Shown: positions 17,174-26,348, counted from the first letter of the stretch. The stretch is DNA of 37,648 nt from an uncultured Pirellulaceae bacterium (GCA_938010615.1 CALLUY010000104.1:1-37648); one strand, 5' to 3'. Notes: generated by a model from the letters alone, not told the origin. Numbers and translations are program-made.

Positions 17174-18337
17174 CTATCTTTTTGAAAGGCGAATGGTGTT
17201 TCCATCATTACGCTGAATCAGATTTTCCAAATTGTCATCCAGTTCTTCGATCGAGATCTCTTGAACTGACCCATCACAGAGCGCCGCTCGAATGCGACCA
17301 TTTTGTGTTTCTGCCAATTGCGTAACTTTTGTCCCGACTTCAAATGGAATGTCAGCAGGCTTGGTCCACGGAACGGCCGATTGGCGATTCATTTGAGCGG
17401 CAAATATTGTGTTGGAGCTTCCGTCAGTAATGTCGGCGAACCCAAGCTTTTTTCCGGATTCGAACATGGCGCCTTTCCCGTCAAAACCAAGGAACAAAGT
17501 TTTCGTTTCCGAGTCAAAACTTTCGCTTTTGTAAACATCCGGCATCTGGTCCAAAAGTTCTAGGTTGTGCTCACTGTTCCACGGTTCATTCAGCTTGAAT
17601 TTGCTGTAAAGAGTCTTCTCGGGCTCGTCCATGAATTGGAGGATCGCAACCCGCCAGCTTAGCAACGGTTTTCCGCCTTCATCGTTGATGTTTCCAGGGA
17701 GATGCATGTTGGGCGAATCGAAGTTAAGTGCTGCAAGTGTGATTTTGCGAAGTTGGTTGAGCGTCTCCGTGTCCGGTTCTTCATCTTCTAGGAATTCGGG
17801 AATAAAAGGCGGCGCGGCTACTGCCAATTCCATGTTGCTACTTCTGCCACTACCACCCATGCCCATCCCCATGCCACCCTGCATTCCTCCCATCCCCATT
17901 CCGCTCATCGGATCGGGTTCGTCAGGCCAAACGAGGCCTGAAGCCTCATTGGAAATCCTTTGAACTTCAAGTTTGAGAAGCTGAACCTTGGCACTCTTGC
18001 GACGTTCGAGCTGAGTACGCAGCGCCTTGACGCTCTTCTCCATTTCCTGAAGCTCTGCTTCGTTCTGTTGCAGGAATAAATCGTACTGCTTCGAAAGCAA
18101 GCTCTGAATTTTCCCTAAAACTTTCTTCTGTGCGACATCGCCCTTAGTCGATCGAAGCTGGTCCTTGAGCTTGTCCAGTGGAGTCATTGGCATGCCCATC
18201 CCCATTCCTCCCATGCCGCCACCGCCCATCCCCATACCACCGCCCATTTCTTGGCCGCAGGTTGGCGTGACGATGAACAATGCCACGACGATTAAAGACA
18301 CCGTTGTCGAAAGCACAGAGTATTTGTTTCTATTCAT
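17174..18337 (-). CDS. Secreted Gly/Met-rich protein with DUF1559-like C-terminus
   Basis: 387 residues with a signal peptide (SLIVVALFIVTPTCG). Two Gly-Met-rich stretches (GGGMGMGGGGMGGMGMGM near residue 32, and a second near 150) bracket a coiled coil (LEQMEKSVKALRTQLERR type). The C-terminal half has the planctomycete DUF1559 features: LLSWRVAILQFMDE, a YSKFKLNEPWNSEHN-type stretch, FADITDGSSNTIFAA and ALCDGSVQEIS. No pilin-like N-terminus is present, so it is DUF1559-like rather than a typical member. It is the third gene of the sigma-kinase operon, 36 bp after the kinase stop, and is a likely output or partner of that regulatory pair. Function unknown. Confidence 0.8.
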   Translation of the reverse strand: MNRNKYSVLSTTVSLIVVALFIVTPTCGQEMGGGMGMGGGGMGGMGMGMPMTPLDKLKDQLRSTKGDVAQKKVLGKIQSLLSKQYDLFLQQNEAELQEMEKSVKALRTQLERRKSAKVQLLKLEVQRISNEASGLVWPDEPDPMSGMGMGGMQGGMGMGMGGSGRSSNMELAVAAPPFIPEFLEDEEPDTETLNQLRKITLAALNFDSPNMHLPGNINDEGGKPLLSWRVAILQFMDEPEKTLYSKFKLNEPWNSEHNLELLDQMPDVYKSESFDSETKTLFLGFDGKGAMFESGKKLGFADITDGSSNTIFAAQMNRQSAVPWTKPADIPFEVGTKVTQLAETQNGRIRAALCDGSVQEISIEELDDNLENLIQRNDGNTIRLSKR

Positions 18338-18373
18338 TTTGTTGTCCCAATAAAAGTAAATCGTGTCGCGTGG

Positions 18374-19924
18374 TTACATTCCAAACGATCGCTGCATCGA
18401 ACGGATGCGGTCATGAAGTTCAAATTTTTGCTGCTCGAATAAATCGTCTGAGCCTTCCGACGCCTTAATTGGCTGCTTCATTCGCGTGGTTGAAACTCTC
18501 AGTTCCGACATGGCCGCATCCCATCGCTCCGATTCAGACAAATTCGAAATCCAAGCAGGTTTCGCGTTGATGAATTCGCTTGGGTTCGTCCTTGGAACCG
18601 AAGGTCGACTACGAACCGTTGTCTTAGAACTTGAGCCGGCATTCAAGATTGCGTAGGACAGCAACGAAAACAAAGCCAGTGCCGCCGCAATTAAAACCAG
18701 TGGGGCAACCAACGACTTGGGCTCTGACGGCTTGCCCAATTCGGGACGCCGATATTGAGTTGGATTTTGCATGTGAGCCAAATACTGTTTGAGAGTTTCT
18801 TGAACAGATCCCGCGGAATCGAACCGTTCGTCTGGATCCTTCTGAAGCAGTTTTGAAATCAGTTCATCGAGTGTTTTCGGAACCTGACTATTGACCGACC
18901 GCGCTGACGCAGGCTGTTGCGATCCAATTTTCTGCAATACGCCATACGGGTTTTCAGCGCGAAATGGTTCACGCCCCGTCGCCATGAAATACATCACGCT
19001 GCCGAGGCTAAACAGGTCGCTCCGCAAGTCAATTTCTTCTCCTTTGCTTTGCTCAGGCGACATGTAGTGCGGCGTGCCTGCGAGCCAACCGGACTGTGTT
19101 AGCCCCGCATCGTCGGCGGCACGAGCCAAACCAAAATCTGTGATCAAAACGCGGCTGACGTCTTTCTCAAGAAGAATATTGGCTGGTTTGATGTCGCGAT
19201 GAACCAGTCCTTGCTCGTGAGCCGCTGACAGGCCAGAAGCGATCTGTTGGGCGATACGAACGACGTCTTCCGCGGACAGCGGGCCCGTTTCCTCGACATG
19301 TTTCTGCAACGAGCGACCGGAAACCAACGCCATCACAATGTAAGGACGTTTTTTCGATGTCCCGATCGAATAGATCGGCACGACATTGGGATGCACAACC
19401 GCCGCCGCTGCTTGGGCTTCGCGAGCAAATCTCTTGCGTGCCACACCGCTGACGGAAAGATGAGGAGCCAAAAACTTGATTGCCACAGGACGATTTAGCT
19501 CCGCGTCGAAACCTTTGTAGACGACGCCCATTCCTCCACGGCCAATCATTTGTTCGATGCTGAATCCGTCAACGCGCCCCAGCATTTCAGGATGAGTCGG
19601 CGACTCAAACGGTACGTCCTCAACGTAGTCGGGAAACTCGCTGACGGAAACGGCTGCAGCGCTGATCGAATTCGGATCGATCTTTACGAACACGCTTGAA
19701 CTGAAATTGGAATTTGTTTCAGCTTTTAATCTCACTGATGCAGCAAGATTCGAAGTGGCTTTTGCCCAGAAAGATTCTTCGCCAGCAAAGTTGGCCAGCT
19801 TTTCACGACACTCCCCGCAATCCGAAAGATGCTCAGCCAGTTGCGTTTCAGCTTTGCCATCAAGGGTTTGTAATATTGCTTCCTCAAGTCGACTCTGATT
19901 GCATTTTGGTTTGGACTTGTTCAT
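18374..19924 (-). CDS. Zinc-finger anti-sigma-like Ser/Thr protein kinase
   Basis: 516 residues. An N-terminal HxxxCxxC zinc-binding motif (His32, Cys36, Cys39), as in ZAS anti-sigma factors, precedes a complete kinase domain. The kinase has glycine loop IGRGGMGVVY (from 127), Lys150, HRDIKPANILL (from 242), DFG (263-265) and GTPHYMSPE. One membrane helix (405-427) and a short outer tail follow. All catalytic residues are present. The ATG overlaps the sigma factor stop by four bases (ATGA), so the two are made together. In planctomycetes such ECF-kinase pairs are common, and the kinase is thought to control the sigma factor. Here the ZAS motif on the same chain suggests binding as well as phosphorylation (inference). 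Confidence 0.9.
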   Translation of the reverse strand: MNKSKPKCNQSRLEEAILQTLDGKAETQLAEHLSDCGECREKLANFAGEESFWAKATSNLAASVRLKAETNSNFSSSVFVKIDPNSISAAAVSVSEFPDYVEDVPFESPTHPEMLGRVDGFSIEQMIGRGGMGVVYKGFDAELNRPVAIKFLAPHLSVSGVARKRFAREAQAAAAVVHPNVVPIYSIGTSKKRPYIVMALVSGRSLQKHVEETGPLSAEDVVRIAQQIASGLSAAHEQGLVHRDIKPANILLEKDVSRVLITDFGLARAADDAGLTQSGWLAGTPHYMSPEQSKGEEIDLRSDLFSLGSVMYFMATGREPFRAENPYGVLQKIGSQQPASARSVNSQVPKTLDELISKLLQKDPDERFDSAGSVQETLKQYLAHMQNPTQYRRPELGKPSEPKSLVAPLVLIAAALALFSLLSYAILNAGSSSKTTVRSRPSVPRTNPSEFINAKPAWISNLSESERWDAAMSELRVSTTRMKQPIKASEGSDDLFEQQKFELHDRIRSMQRSFGM

Positions 19925-20547
19925 GAACCCGCCCCGTTTGCTTGATTGTTCGAATTTGCGGCCAGATCTTTTTCGCTGGCTCTTTCGATCGTTTTCTTGA
20001 GTTTCGCAATGACTCGGGATCTGGCGATGTAAATTGCTCCTGTCGTCAGCTGCAATGATTCAGCGACTTCGACAACAGAACGCTCTTCAACGGCAGTTTG
20101 CCAAAAGGCTTGCCACGTTTTGCTTTGAAAGGATGGCTTGATCTTTTCGGCCGCCCAAGCGAAGAGTTGCTTTTCATATTCAGCATCATAGAAATCGGAT
20201 GCCGCACATTGCTCCGGCACGGATTGCAAAATTGGATCGTTTGCTGAAACTGGCTGACGATCCTTCTGTCGCAGAAAGTCGATCGTCAAATTTCGCGCGA
20301 TCGTTCCAATCCAGCCGCGGAAAGTTCCCTTTTCCAGACTAGGCTCCCAGCGCCGAACTGATTTGGCGATGCGAACAAATACGTCCTGAGCCAAATCGTT
20401 TGCGTCTGCGTTTTGTAAACCTCGTGACTTCGCGATTCGCAAAATCAGCGGTTCATAGATTTCACAAAATTCAAACCAAGCTTCTGCGTCCGCGGTCTCT
20501 TTCAACCGCAAGATCAAGCTGTTTCGAGTTTTGGGAGGATTGCTCAA
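19921..20547 (-). CDS. ECF-type RNA polymerase sigma factor
   Basis: 208 residues from a TTG at 20547; no ATG is available in frame nearby. Region 2 is seen in YEPLILRIAKSRG, NDLAQDVFVRIAKSV and WIGTIARNLTIDFLRQ. Region 4 is seen in SVVEVAESLQLTTGAIYIARSRVIAKLKK. The length and lack of a sigma-3 domain fit the planctomycete ECF groups encoded beside Ser/Thr kinases. It diverges from the GH38-like gene across a 102-bp gap and forms an operon with the kinase and the Gly/Met-rich protein. It probably directs its own operon, but no promoter repeat could be identified. Confidence 0.88.
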   Translation of the reverse strand: MSNPPKTRNSLILRLKETADAEAWFEFCEIYEPLILRIAKSRGLQNADANDLAQDVFVRIAKSVRRWEPSLEKGTFRGWIGTIARNLTIDFLRQKDRQPVSANDPILQSVPEQCAASDFYDAEYEKQLFAWAAEKIKPSFQSKTWQAFWQTAVEERSVVEVAESLQLTTGAIYIARSRVIAKLKKTIERASEKDLAANSNNQANGAGS

Positions 20548-20637
20548 ACGTTCTTTCGTTGCTTATTTCCTGCTCACTACCAATTTACACGTTGGCCAAA
20601 GGGAAGTCTTTCACGAATTCCATGAAGAATTTGATGC

Positions 20638-20643
20638 TAAAAT
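20638..20643 (+). promoter_or_regulatory. Possible extended -10 of a leaderless GH38 transcript
   Basis: TGCTAAAAT reads as TGn plus TAAAAT (-10 at 20638-20643). The start codon of the GH38-like gene is at 20650, six bases further, where transcription would begin. No good -35 is seen at 17 bp. Low confidence. Confidence 0.3.
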
Positions 20644-20649
20644 TGTGGG

Positions 20650-23238
20650 ATGATTAAAATCCTTCAAAAATTCACGTTGCCTTGTTGTTTTGGCCTCCTT
20701 TCGATTTTTCTTTGTTCTCCAGTGAGCTCACAAGAGAAGTCCAAAATCTATCTCGCGCCGGACGATCACACCGACTACTTTTGGACTGCGGACGACGTTC
20801 AATACCGCGCGGCGTTCCTCGAAATGATCGACTACTACCTTGATCTCGCCGACCGCACGAAAGATGCTCCGCCGGAATATCAGTCGCGTTGGAATTGCGA
20901 TGGGAGCCTGTGGATTTGGGAATATGAAAAGAACAAACCTGCCAAAGACTTTGATCGATTAATTGAGCGAATTCGCGACGGCCACATTTCGATGCCGATG
21001 ACGGCGTTGGCCAACACGTATGGAGCCCAACCTGCTGAAGCAGTCATTCGAGGGATGTACTATGCGGGACAGCTGGAGCGGAAACACGATCTCCGTTTTC
21101 CGATGGCGGTCGCCATGGAAAACCAAACTTTGCCGTTGGGGCTTGGTGCTCTTTGGTCTGGGTCGGGAGCAAAGTATTCGTGGCGTGGCGTGTGTGCTTG
21201 CGCGACGAAGATGGAGTACAAAAATTTTCAACAGCGTGACAATGAAATCTATTGGTGGAAAGGCCTCGACGGCAGCCGTGTTCTGATGAAGTGGTATTCT
21301 CTCGGCGACAACAACGCTTCCATCGGCGGATACGCAGAGGCTCGGAAACCACGTCACGCGATCGATTGGGTCAACTCCAATAAGGGGTTCAAAAAGCGAC
21401 ATCCTTTCGGAACCATTGGATTGTTTGGTCAGGGTTGGGACGATTTGAAAACGTTGTCGGACGAGTTTATCAAGGTCGCCAAGGAGAAAACGACTGAGGA
21501 TCAGCAAGTCATCGTTTCGAACGAAGAAGACTTCTTTCGCGACTTCGAAAAACACTATGGACCGCGACTGTCCAGTGAAAGTCTGGCTTACGGCAACGAA
21601 TGGGATCTCTATTGCATGTCGATGGCCGAACAAACAGCTCGTGTTCGTCGCGCGGTTGAGAAACTGAGAACGGCGGAGGCCCTTGCGACAATCGTATCGG
21701 AATTCAATCCATCATTCTGGACCGATCGCCAGACAACACGAGATCAGGCATATATGAATTTGGGTTTGTACTGGGAGCACGACTGGACAGCGGACAGCAC
21801 AGAAGAATTGCGAGGCAAGCGGGGTCGATGGCAACGGAAACTGTCGGATCAGATTTCGAGCTACGTCGATGAACTGCACGACGCAGGTTTGCAGGCCGTC
21901 GCAGATCGAATTCCGCTTAAGGCAAATACACATCGATTTGTCGTGTTCAATTCTCTTGGTTGGACTCGCGATGGAAAAGTGAACATCGACCTTCGCGGAT
22001 TGCCAAAACTTGAAGAAGGCATGGGTTGGAATGCAATTGATGTTGAATCAAGTAAACCAGTCGACATTTTGAGCCGAACTGACAACTCACTTTCGATCAA
22101 AGTCGCTCGCGTTCCTTCGGTTGGATACAGAGTCATCGAGTTGATTCAAAGTGAATTTGAAAACGACGATCCCAAAGCCGGCACTCGTGTCCTTGAGAAC
22201 GAATTCTTGAAGCTGTCCATTTCCAATTCAGGAAGTATCGAATCATTGATTGATAAAAAGTCAGGGAAGAATCTTGCTGGTCCGAATGGTCTAAACCTGT
22301 TGCGGCAAGAAGGTTCGCTGCCAAATTCTGAACCGCATGGTCAGGTTGCTGAAGTCCAAGGCGAACACGAATCGAGTTTGCTCATTAAAGTTCAGCGAGG
22401 AATTCCGCATACCGTCAAGTTGACATTGCCAAAAAATGCGAACTGGGTCGAAATTGAAAATACCATTGACGGAAATTTCTCGGGCACATGGATCTGGGAA
22501 TTCGACTTTGCAATCCCGGATTCCGCAGTGCACCACGAAGAAGTCGGCGCGATCCTCAACGCATCGCTGGCCACAGACGGCGGGCACTACGCATCCAAAA
22601 ATGCTCGCTACGATTGGCTTTCGCTTGGGCATTTCGTCGACGTCCGTGGAACGGCTGGTGGAGTCACGATTGGCAATCGAGACTGTGCATTTTTCCGACG
22701 AGGTCTAAGCACGCCTCGATATTTGGATACGAAATCGTCAAAGATCAGCGTCCTCACTGGCGGACAAGTCGATGGCCCGAAGCTGGGGATCCGACATCAG
22801 GGCGGTGACAAGAAATTTACGCAGCGATTCGCAATCCGTGTTGGACCTGACGCCAAATTCGATCCCGTCAGTTCAATGCGTTGGTCATTGGAAACACAAA
22901 ATCCGCTCGTCGCTCGCAGACTTCCGACGGATTCAAAAGTTGAAAGACAACTTCCCGAAAAAACTTACTCGTTTCTTTCCTCTGCGAACCATGATGATTC
23001 GCCAGCGCTATTGTGGTCGCTAAAGCCTTCGGAGGAAGGCATCGCCAACGGAATCATTCAACGCTTCTGGAATGTTTCAAACTCAAGCTTCGACGCAACC
23101 GTCAAGATCGATGGATTGAAACGTGCCTTTCACACGAGCCATATTGAGACCGATGGCGAAGCATTGGTGATCGAAAATGAGTCAGCCAGTGTCAAATTTG
23201 CGCCGCAGCAAATGCGATCGTTTCGCTTGGAACGATAG
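20650..23238 (+). CDS. Secreted GH38-type (alpha-mannosidase-like) glycoside hydrolase
   Basis: 862 residues with a signal peptide (LPCCFGLLSIFLCSPVSSQ). The N-terminus has the GH38 zinc signature in DDHTDYFW (His40, Asp42, Trp45), and a family-like middle helical domain is visible near residues 320-350. GH38 enzymes are zinc-dependent retaining alpha-mannosidases. In the region where the nucleophile Asp sits (WQIDPFG in canonical members) this protein reads AMENQTLPLG, placing Asn158 at the nucleophile position by hand alignment. It may be a divergent active clade using another residue, or an inactive relative. C-terminal beta-domains (about 470-862) are complete. It is transcribed away from the sigma operon and probably acts on glycans outside the cytoplasm. 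Confidence 0.8.
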   Translation: MIKILQKFTLPCCFGLLSIFLCSPVSSQEKSKIYLAPDDHTDYFWTADDVQYRAAFLEMIDYYLDLADRTKDAPPEYQSRWNCDGSLWIWEYEKNKPAKDFDRLIERIRDGHISMPMTALANTYGAQPAEAVIRGMYYAGQLERKHDLRFPMAVAMENQTLPLGLGALWSGSGAKYSWRGVCACATKMEYKNFQQRDNEIYWWKGLDGSRVLMKWYSLGDNNASIGGYAEARKPRHAIDWVNSNKGFKKRHPFGTIGLFGQGWDDLKTLSDEFIKVAKEKTTEDQQVIVSNEEDFFRDFEKHYGPRLSSESLAYGNEWDLYCMSMAEQTARVRRAVEKLRTAEALATIVSEFNPSFWTDRQTTRDQAYMNLGLYWEHDWTADSTEELRGKRGRWQRKLSDQISSYVDELHDAGLQAVADRIPLKANTHRFVVFNSLGWTRDGKVNIDLRGLPKLEEGMGWNAIDVESSKPVDILSRTDNSLSIKVARVPSVGYRVIELIQSEFENDDPKAGTRVLENEFLKLSISNSGSIESLIDKKSGKNLAGPNGLNLLRQEGSLPNSEPHGQVAEVQGEHESSLLIKVQRGIPHTVKLTLPKNANWVEIENTIDGNFSGTWIWEFDFAIPDSAVHHEEVGAILNASLATDGGHYASKNARYDWLSLGHFVDVRGTAGGVTIGNRDCAFFRRGLSTPRYLDTKSSKISVLTGGQVDGPKLGIRHQGGDKKFTQRFAIRVGPDAKFDPVSSMRWSLETQNPLVARRLPTDSKVERQLPEKTYSFLSSANHDDSPALLWSLKPSEEGIANGIIQRFWNVSNSSFDATVKIDGLKRAFHTSHIETDGEALVIENESASVKFAPQQMRSFRLER

Positions 23239-23369
23239 GCGTTAACCTGATCACATTGCCACCGTGTCGCTGAGGATACGCGATGCTAGCGAATTGTTCG
23301 AAGGACAGTTTCGCGACCATGGCAACTTAAGTTGTTCTCGCGGACGACTATCTGAATCGTGACAGCTTA

Positions 23370-23385
23370 AAAAGTTGCAACTTTT
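23370..23385. repeat. Perfect 16-bp palindrome between GH38 and RTX-like genes
   Basis: AAAAGTTGCAACTTTT is self-complementary, 127 nt before the start at 23497. It could be an operator or part of the GH38 transcript end; there is no T-tract beyond the arm. Otherwise the 258-bp gap 23239-23496 shows no further structure. Confidence 0.45.
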
Positions 23386-23496
23386 GTCAATTGCAGTCGA
23401 TAGAGTCGAAGGCGTTTCGGGCTCAAAATCCGTTCAAAACATTGTGTTTTGAATTCGCACAGCCTTGCCCCTTTCCAGACAACGAAAGATTGCATC

Positions 23497-25614
23497 ATGA
23501 AGAACTTTTTCCAACGATTGAGCATCACCAAATTCGTTTCCAATCAGCCAAAGCGACGTCGCCGCTGCAACAACTCGAATTCATTTCTAAAGCTCGAAGA
23601 TCGTAACCTCCTCGCAGCCGTCACGCTCAGCAATGTCGGATTCGGTGATCAACTTCAGTTCACAGCCGACGCTGGAGAGGCAGACGATGTTTCAGTGGAA
23701 ACAACCTCCACAGGTTCGATCCAGTTTCGAGTTGCAAACGGAGATTCGATTACCGTTCCTTCATTTTCAAATCCTGCGATTCGATTGAGTAGCTTCGCAA
23801 CCAACAACGATACGTTAACGATCGATCCGACAGGAAATTTCGGTTCCGGATTTGGACGACTCGACGTGATCAGCGTCGACTTGGGCGACCAAGATGACAA
23901 CCTCTCGATCTCAATGAACTCCAACGATTTGGTTTTCAACGAAACGTTGGCAACGTTCTTCAACGTTGGCTCCGGCAACGATGTGGTTGATGCTTCGGCT
24001 TCCACAAGGCCCGTACGAATTCTCGGTGGTGCCGGCAATGATCAAATCACTGGCGGATCTGGAAACGATACGATCCTTGGCGACGCAAACGATCAAGATG
24101 CTGGTCAGGATACGCTCAATGGTGGCGCCGGCAACGACTACATCAGCGGAAGCAGCGGAGTCGACATCCTTAACGGCGGCGCTGGAAATGATACTCTGCT
24201 TGGCGGCGAAGGTTTCGACACAATCGATGGCGGGTCGGGCGTCGACACGAACTCGTTCCTCGACATCGGAACCAGCGTGACCGCGACGGTCACCGGTGAC
24301 GGTAGCGGAACGGTCGAACACGGGACGGTTCAAGAAACGTTTGCCAACATCGAAGGACTTACGGCGTCCAACAATGGCGACGTGTTGACGATCTTTGGTG
24401 ATGTCGGTGGTACGCTGACCGGTGGAGCCGGTGACGATATTCTGACCGGCGGCAATGGCGACAATCGCTTGATCGGAAACGATGGCGACGACATTTTGCG
24501 AGGCGGCCCTGGAAACGATATCGCCTTCGGTGGATTGGGGAACGATCGGCTCAACGGAGGAGCCGACGACGATCAACTTTTCGGCGGTGCCGGTGATGAC
24601 TTCTTCGTTGGCATCTCCGGTACGGATTCAATTTCTGGCGGTGCGGGAAATGATATTAATTCATTCCAAGGGATCGGAATGGGTGTCACTGCCGTGATTC
24701 GTGACGACGGAACCGGAACCGCAAACTACGGATCAGTCACCGAAACGTTTACTGGCATCGAGCAACTGGTCGGTTCAGAATTTGATGATGTTCTGACGGT
24801 CGAAGGTTCGCAAGGGAGAACATTGGTTGGACTCGATGGCGACGATCTTCTAACCGGCGGTCTGGGCGCTGACACATTGATTGGAGGTCAGGGCAGCGAC
24901 ACTCTACGCGGCGCCGAAGGTGACGATATGATCTTCGGCAGTGAGGGCAATGACTTCCTCAACGGCGGAGACGGTGATGACACGATGTTCGGCGAGGCGG
25001 GAGATGATTTCTTCGTCGGGATCGGAGGGACAGATTCGATCCACGGCGGAGACGGAATCGACACGAACTCTTTTGAGGACATTGGTACTGGCGTGACAGC
25101 AACCATCGAAGCCGACAACGCGGGAACAGCAACGTATGGATCGGTAGTAGAAACGTTTACTGGAATTGAAAACCTGATCGGATCCGAGTTTGATGATGTG
25201 CTTTCGGTGTTCACGAACAGGAACACCATCATTCGTGGCCGTGGCGGCGACGACATCATGACAAGTTTGGCTGGCAACGATCTTTTGATCGGCGGAACGG
25301 GGAATGATATTCTTCGCAGCGGATCCGGTAACGATCGATCCTTCGGTAACGAGGGAAGCGATCGACTTAATGGCGGTGCAGGGGACGACGTGCTCTTCGG
25401 AGGCGAAGGCGATGATTTCTTTGTCGGGATCGAGGGCACGGATCAGATCAATGGTGGCTTGGGAATTGACTTGAACTCATTCGAGGGCATCGATCTTCCA
25501 GTTAGCGTCGTACGTAACCCTGACGGTTCGGGCACGGCCACATACGGGGCGGTCGTTGAGTCATTCACGAGCATCGAGCGGTTCTTCAATGCAACGGTGA
25601 CCGAGCAAGCGTAG
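23497..25614 (+). CDS. Secreted RTX-like repeat protein with LEPR-XLL-type N-terminus
   Basis: The ATG at 23497 (MKNFFQRLSITKF) gives 705 residues; an upstream TTG frame adds only non-coding-like sequence. Near residue 45 the planctomycete export signal LEDRNLLAAV is preceded by Arg-rich sequence. The rest is built from RTX-type calcium-binding nonapeptides (GGAGNDxIxGG). The C-terminal part, about 540 residues, is four modules of 136 residues. Equivalent NSF codons fall at 24250, 24658, 25066 and 25474, exactly 408 bp apart. Each module ends with a GxGTAxYGSVxETFTGIE-type linker. It is probably a calcium-folded cell-surface or released adhesin; no enzymatic domain is seen. Confidence 0.85.
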   Translation: MKNFFQRLSITKFVSNQPKRRRRCNNSNSFLKLEDRNLLAAVTLSNVGFGDQLQFTADAGEADDVSVETTSTGSIQFRVANGDSITVPSFSNPAIRLSSFATNNDTLTIDPTGNFGSGFGRLDVISVDLGDQDDNLSISMNSNDLVFNETLATFFNVGSGNDVVDASASTRPVRILGGAGNDQITGGSGNDTILGDANDQDAGQDTLNGGAGNDYISGSSGVDILNGGAGNDTLLGGEGFDTIDGGSGVDTNSFLDIGTSVTATVTGDGSGTVEHGTVQETFANIEGLTASNNGDVLTIFGDVGGTLTGGAGDDILTGGNGDNRLIGNDGDDILRGGPGNDIAFGGLGNDRLNGGADDDQLFGGAGDDFFVGISGTDSISGGAGNDINSFQGIGMGVTAVIRDDGTGTANYGSVTETFTGIEQLVGSEFDDVLTVEGSQGRTLVGLDGDDLLTGGLGADTLIGGQGSDTLRGAEGDDMIFGSEGNDFLNGGDGDDTMFGEAGDDFFVGIGGTDSIHGGDGIDTNSFEDIGTGVTATIEADNAGTATYGSVVETFTGIENLIGSEFDDVLSVFTNRNTIIRGRGGDDIMTSLAGNDLLIGGTGNDILRSGSGNDRSFGNEGSDRLNGGAGDDVLFGGEGDDFFVGIEGTDQINGGLGIDLNSFEGIDLPVSVVRNPDGSGTATYGAVVESFTSIERFFNATVTEQA

Positions 25615-25650
25615 GCGGATAACGCGTCATCGACGGGCAGGGCAAAAGTT

Positions 25651-25955
25651 TTGAAGTTGCAGTGTTTAGTGCTGAAAGCACGGCATGTTGCAGCCATTCG
25701 AACTGAGGTGGCATATGCCTCTGGCATGTGATCGTTTTTTAGTGCTGAAAGCAAGGCATGTATTAGCCATGGACGCAAGTCCATGGAAGCGTTGCTGTAT
25801 TAATCGGTAGTCCTGAACGGACGGCAGGAAAATTGAGGTAGTGTAGAGCTTGGCTCCTGCCGTGCCTTCGGCACTCCCCTCTGCGGCGGTTCATTAACCG
25901 TAACCACGGACTTGCGCCCATGGCTACAACGTGTCGTCACTTCGTGACTGAAAGA
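25651..25955. mobile_element. Diverged copy of the MITE-like element, interrupted by a 43-bp insert
   Basis: This repeats the 1756-1996 element: the same left end (TTTGAAGTTGCAGTG), GCTGAAAGCA, CCATGGACGCAAGTCCATGG, CTGCCGTGCCTTCGGCACT and GTCACTTCGTGAC. After about 48 bp it is interrupted by a GAGGTGGCATATGCCTC palindrome stretch (about 25697-25739), after which the TAGTGCTGAAAGCA start is repeated. The right terminal repeat is lost and a different repeat begins. This points to nested insertion or recombination between repeats. Confidence 0.65.
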
Positions 25956-25977
25956 GGCTGTGAATTTTACATCCTTT

Positions 25978-26053
25978 GTTTGTAGTACCGCCTTTAGGCG
26001 GAATCGAGCTTGAGCGAAGTGGAGGAATTCCGGTTAAAACCGGTACTACAAAC
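25978..26053. mobile_element. 76-bp MITE-like palindrome with 13-bp terminal repeats
   Basis: GTTTGTAGTACCG (25978-25990) is exactly inverted at 26041-26053. Two inner hairpins, CCGCC-TTTA-GGCGG (25988-26001) and CCGGTT-AA-AACCGG (26030-26043), flank a 28-bp centre. It is non-coding and immediately next to the preceding repeat. Elements of this form are dispersed in Pirellulaceae genomes (family knowledge). Confidence 0.65.
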
Positions 26054-26235
26054 GGCGCGAATGCCTTAGTGAAGCACACGCCAAATAAATTCACAGCCTC
26101 AAAGCGTGCAGCCTCAAAGCGCGTAAGCGAGGTGCGTCTCGGTACCTTGCTCACGCGTCGGCTTATGATTGGCAAAATGAAACGTTGTAACTCCCGAATG
26201 ACGGGACCTTACGGCAGTCCATGCAATTTCCTAGA

Positions 26236-26291
26236 AAGCAAGTGAATCACAAACGCCTCCAATATTCACTCGCTTGCGTTTCGGGTTTGTG
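26236..26291. repeat. Short inverted repeat, relative of the gcgagcgag family
   Basis: CACAAAC (26248-26254) pairs with GTTTGTG (26285-26291), and GCAAGTGAAT on the left matches the inverse of ATTCACTCGCTTGC. The inner sequence is related to the inverted repeats at 37089-37222. It fills part of the gap before the PAS gene; 26054-26235 holds no other gene or clear signal. Confidence 0.5.
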
Positions 26292-26348
26292 TAGTGCTCC
26301 CCTTACCACACAGTGTCTAGACCATGACTTCCACCGGTTACGCTACTC

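Noticed and set aside
20959-21633. 224-residue minus-strand ORF inside the GH38-like gene
   Set aside because: Antisense of a supported gene, with no domain features.
23911-24576. 221-residue minus-strand ORF inside the RTX-like gene
   Set aside because: Low-complexity antisense of GGxGxD repeats; the plus-strand frame carries the motifs.
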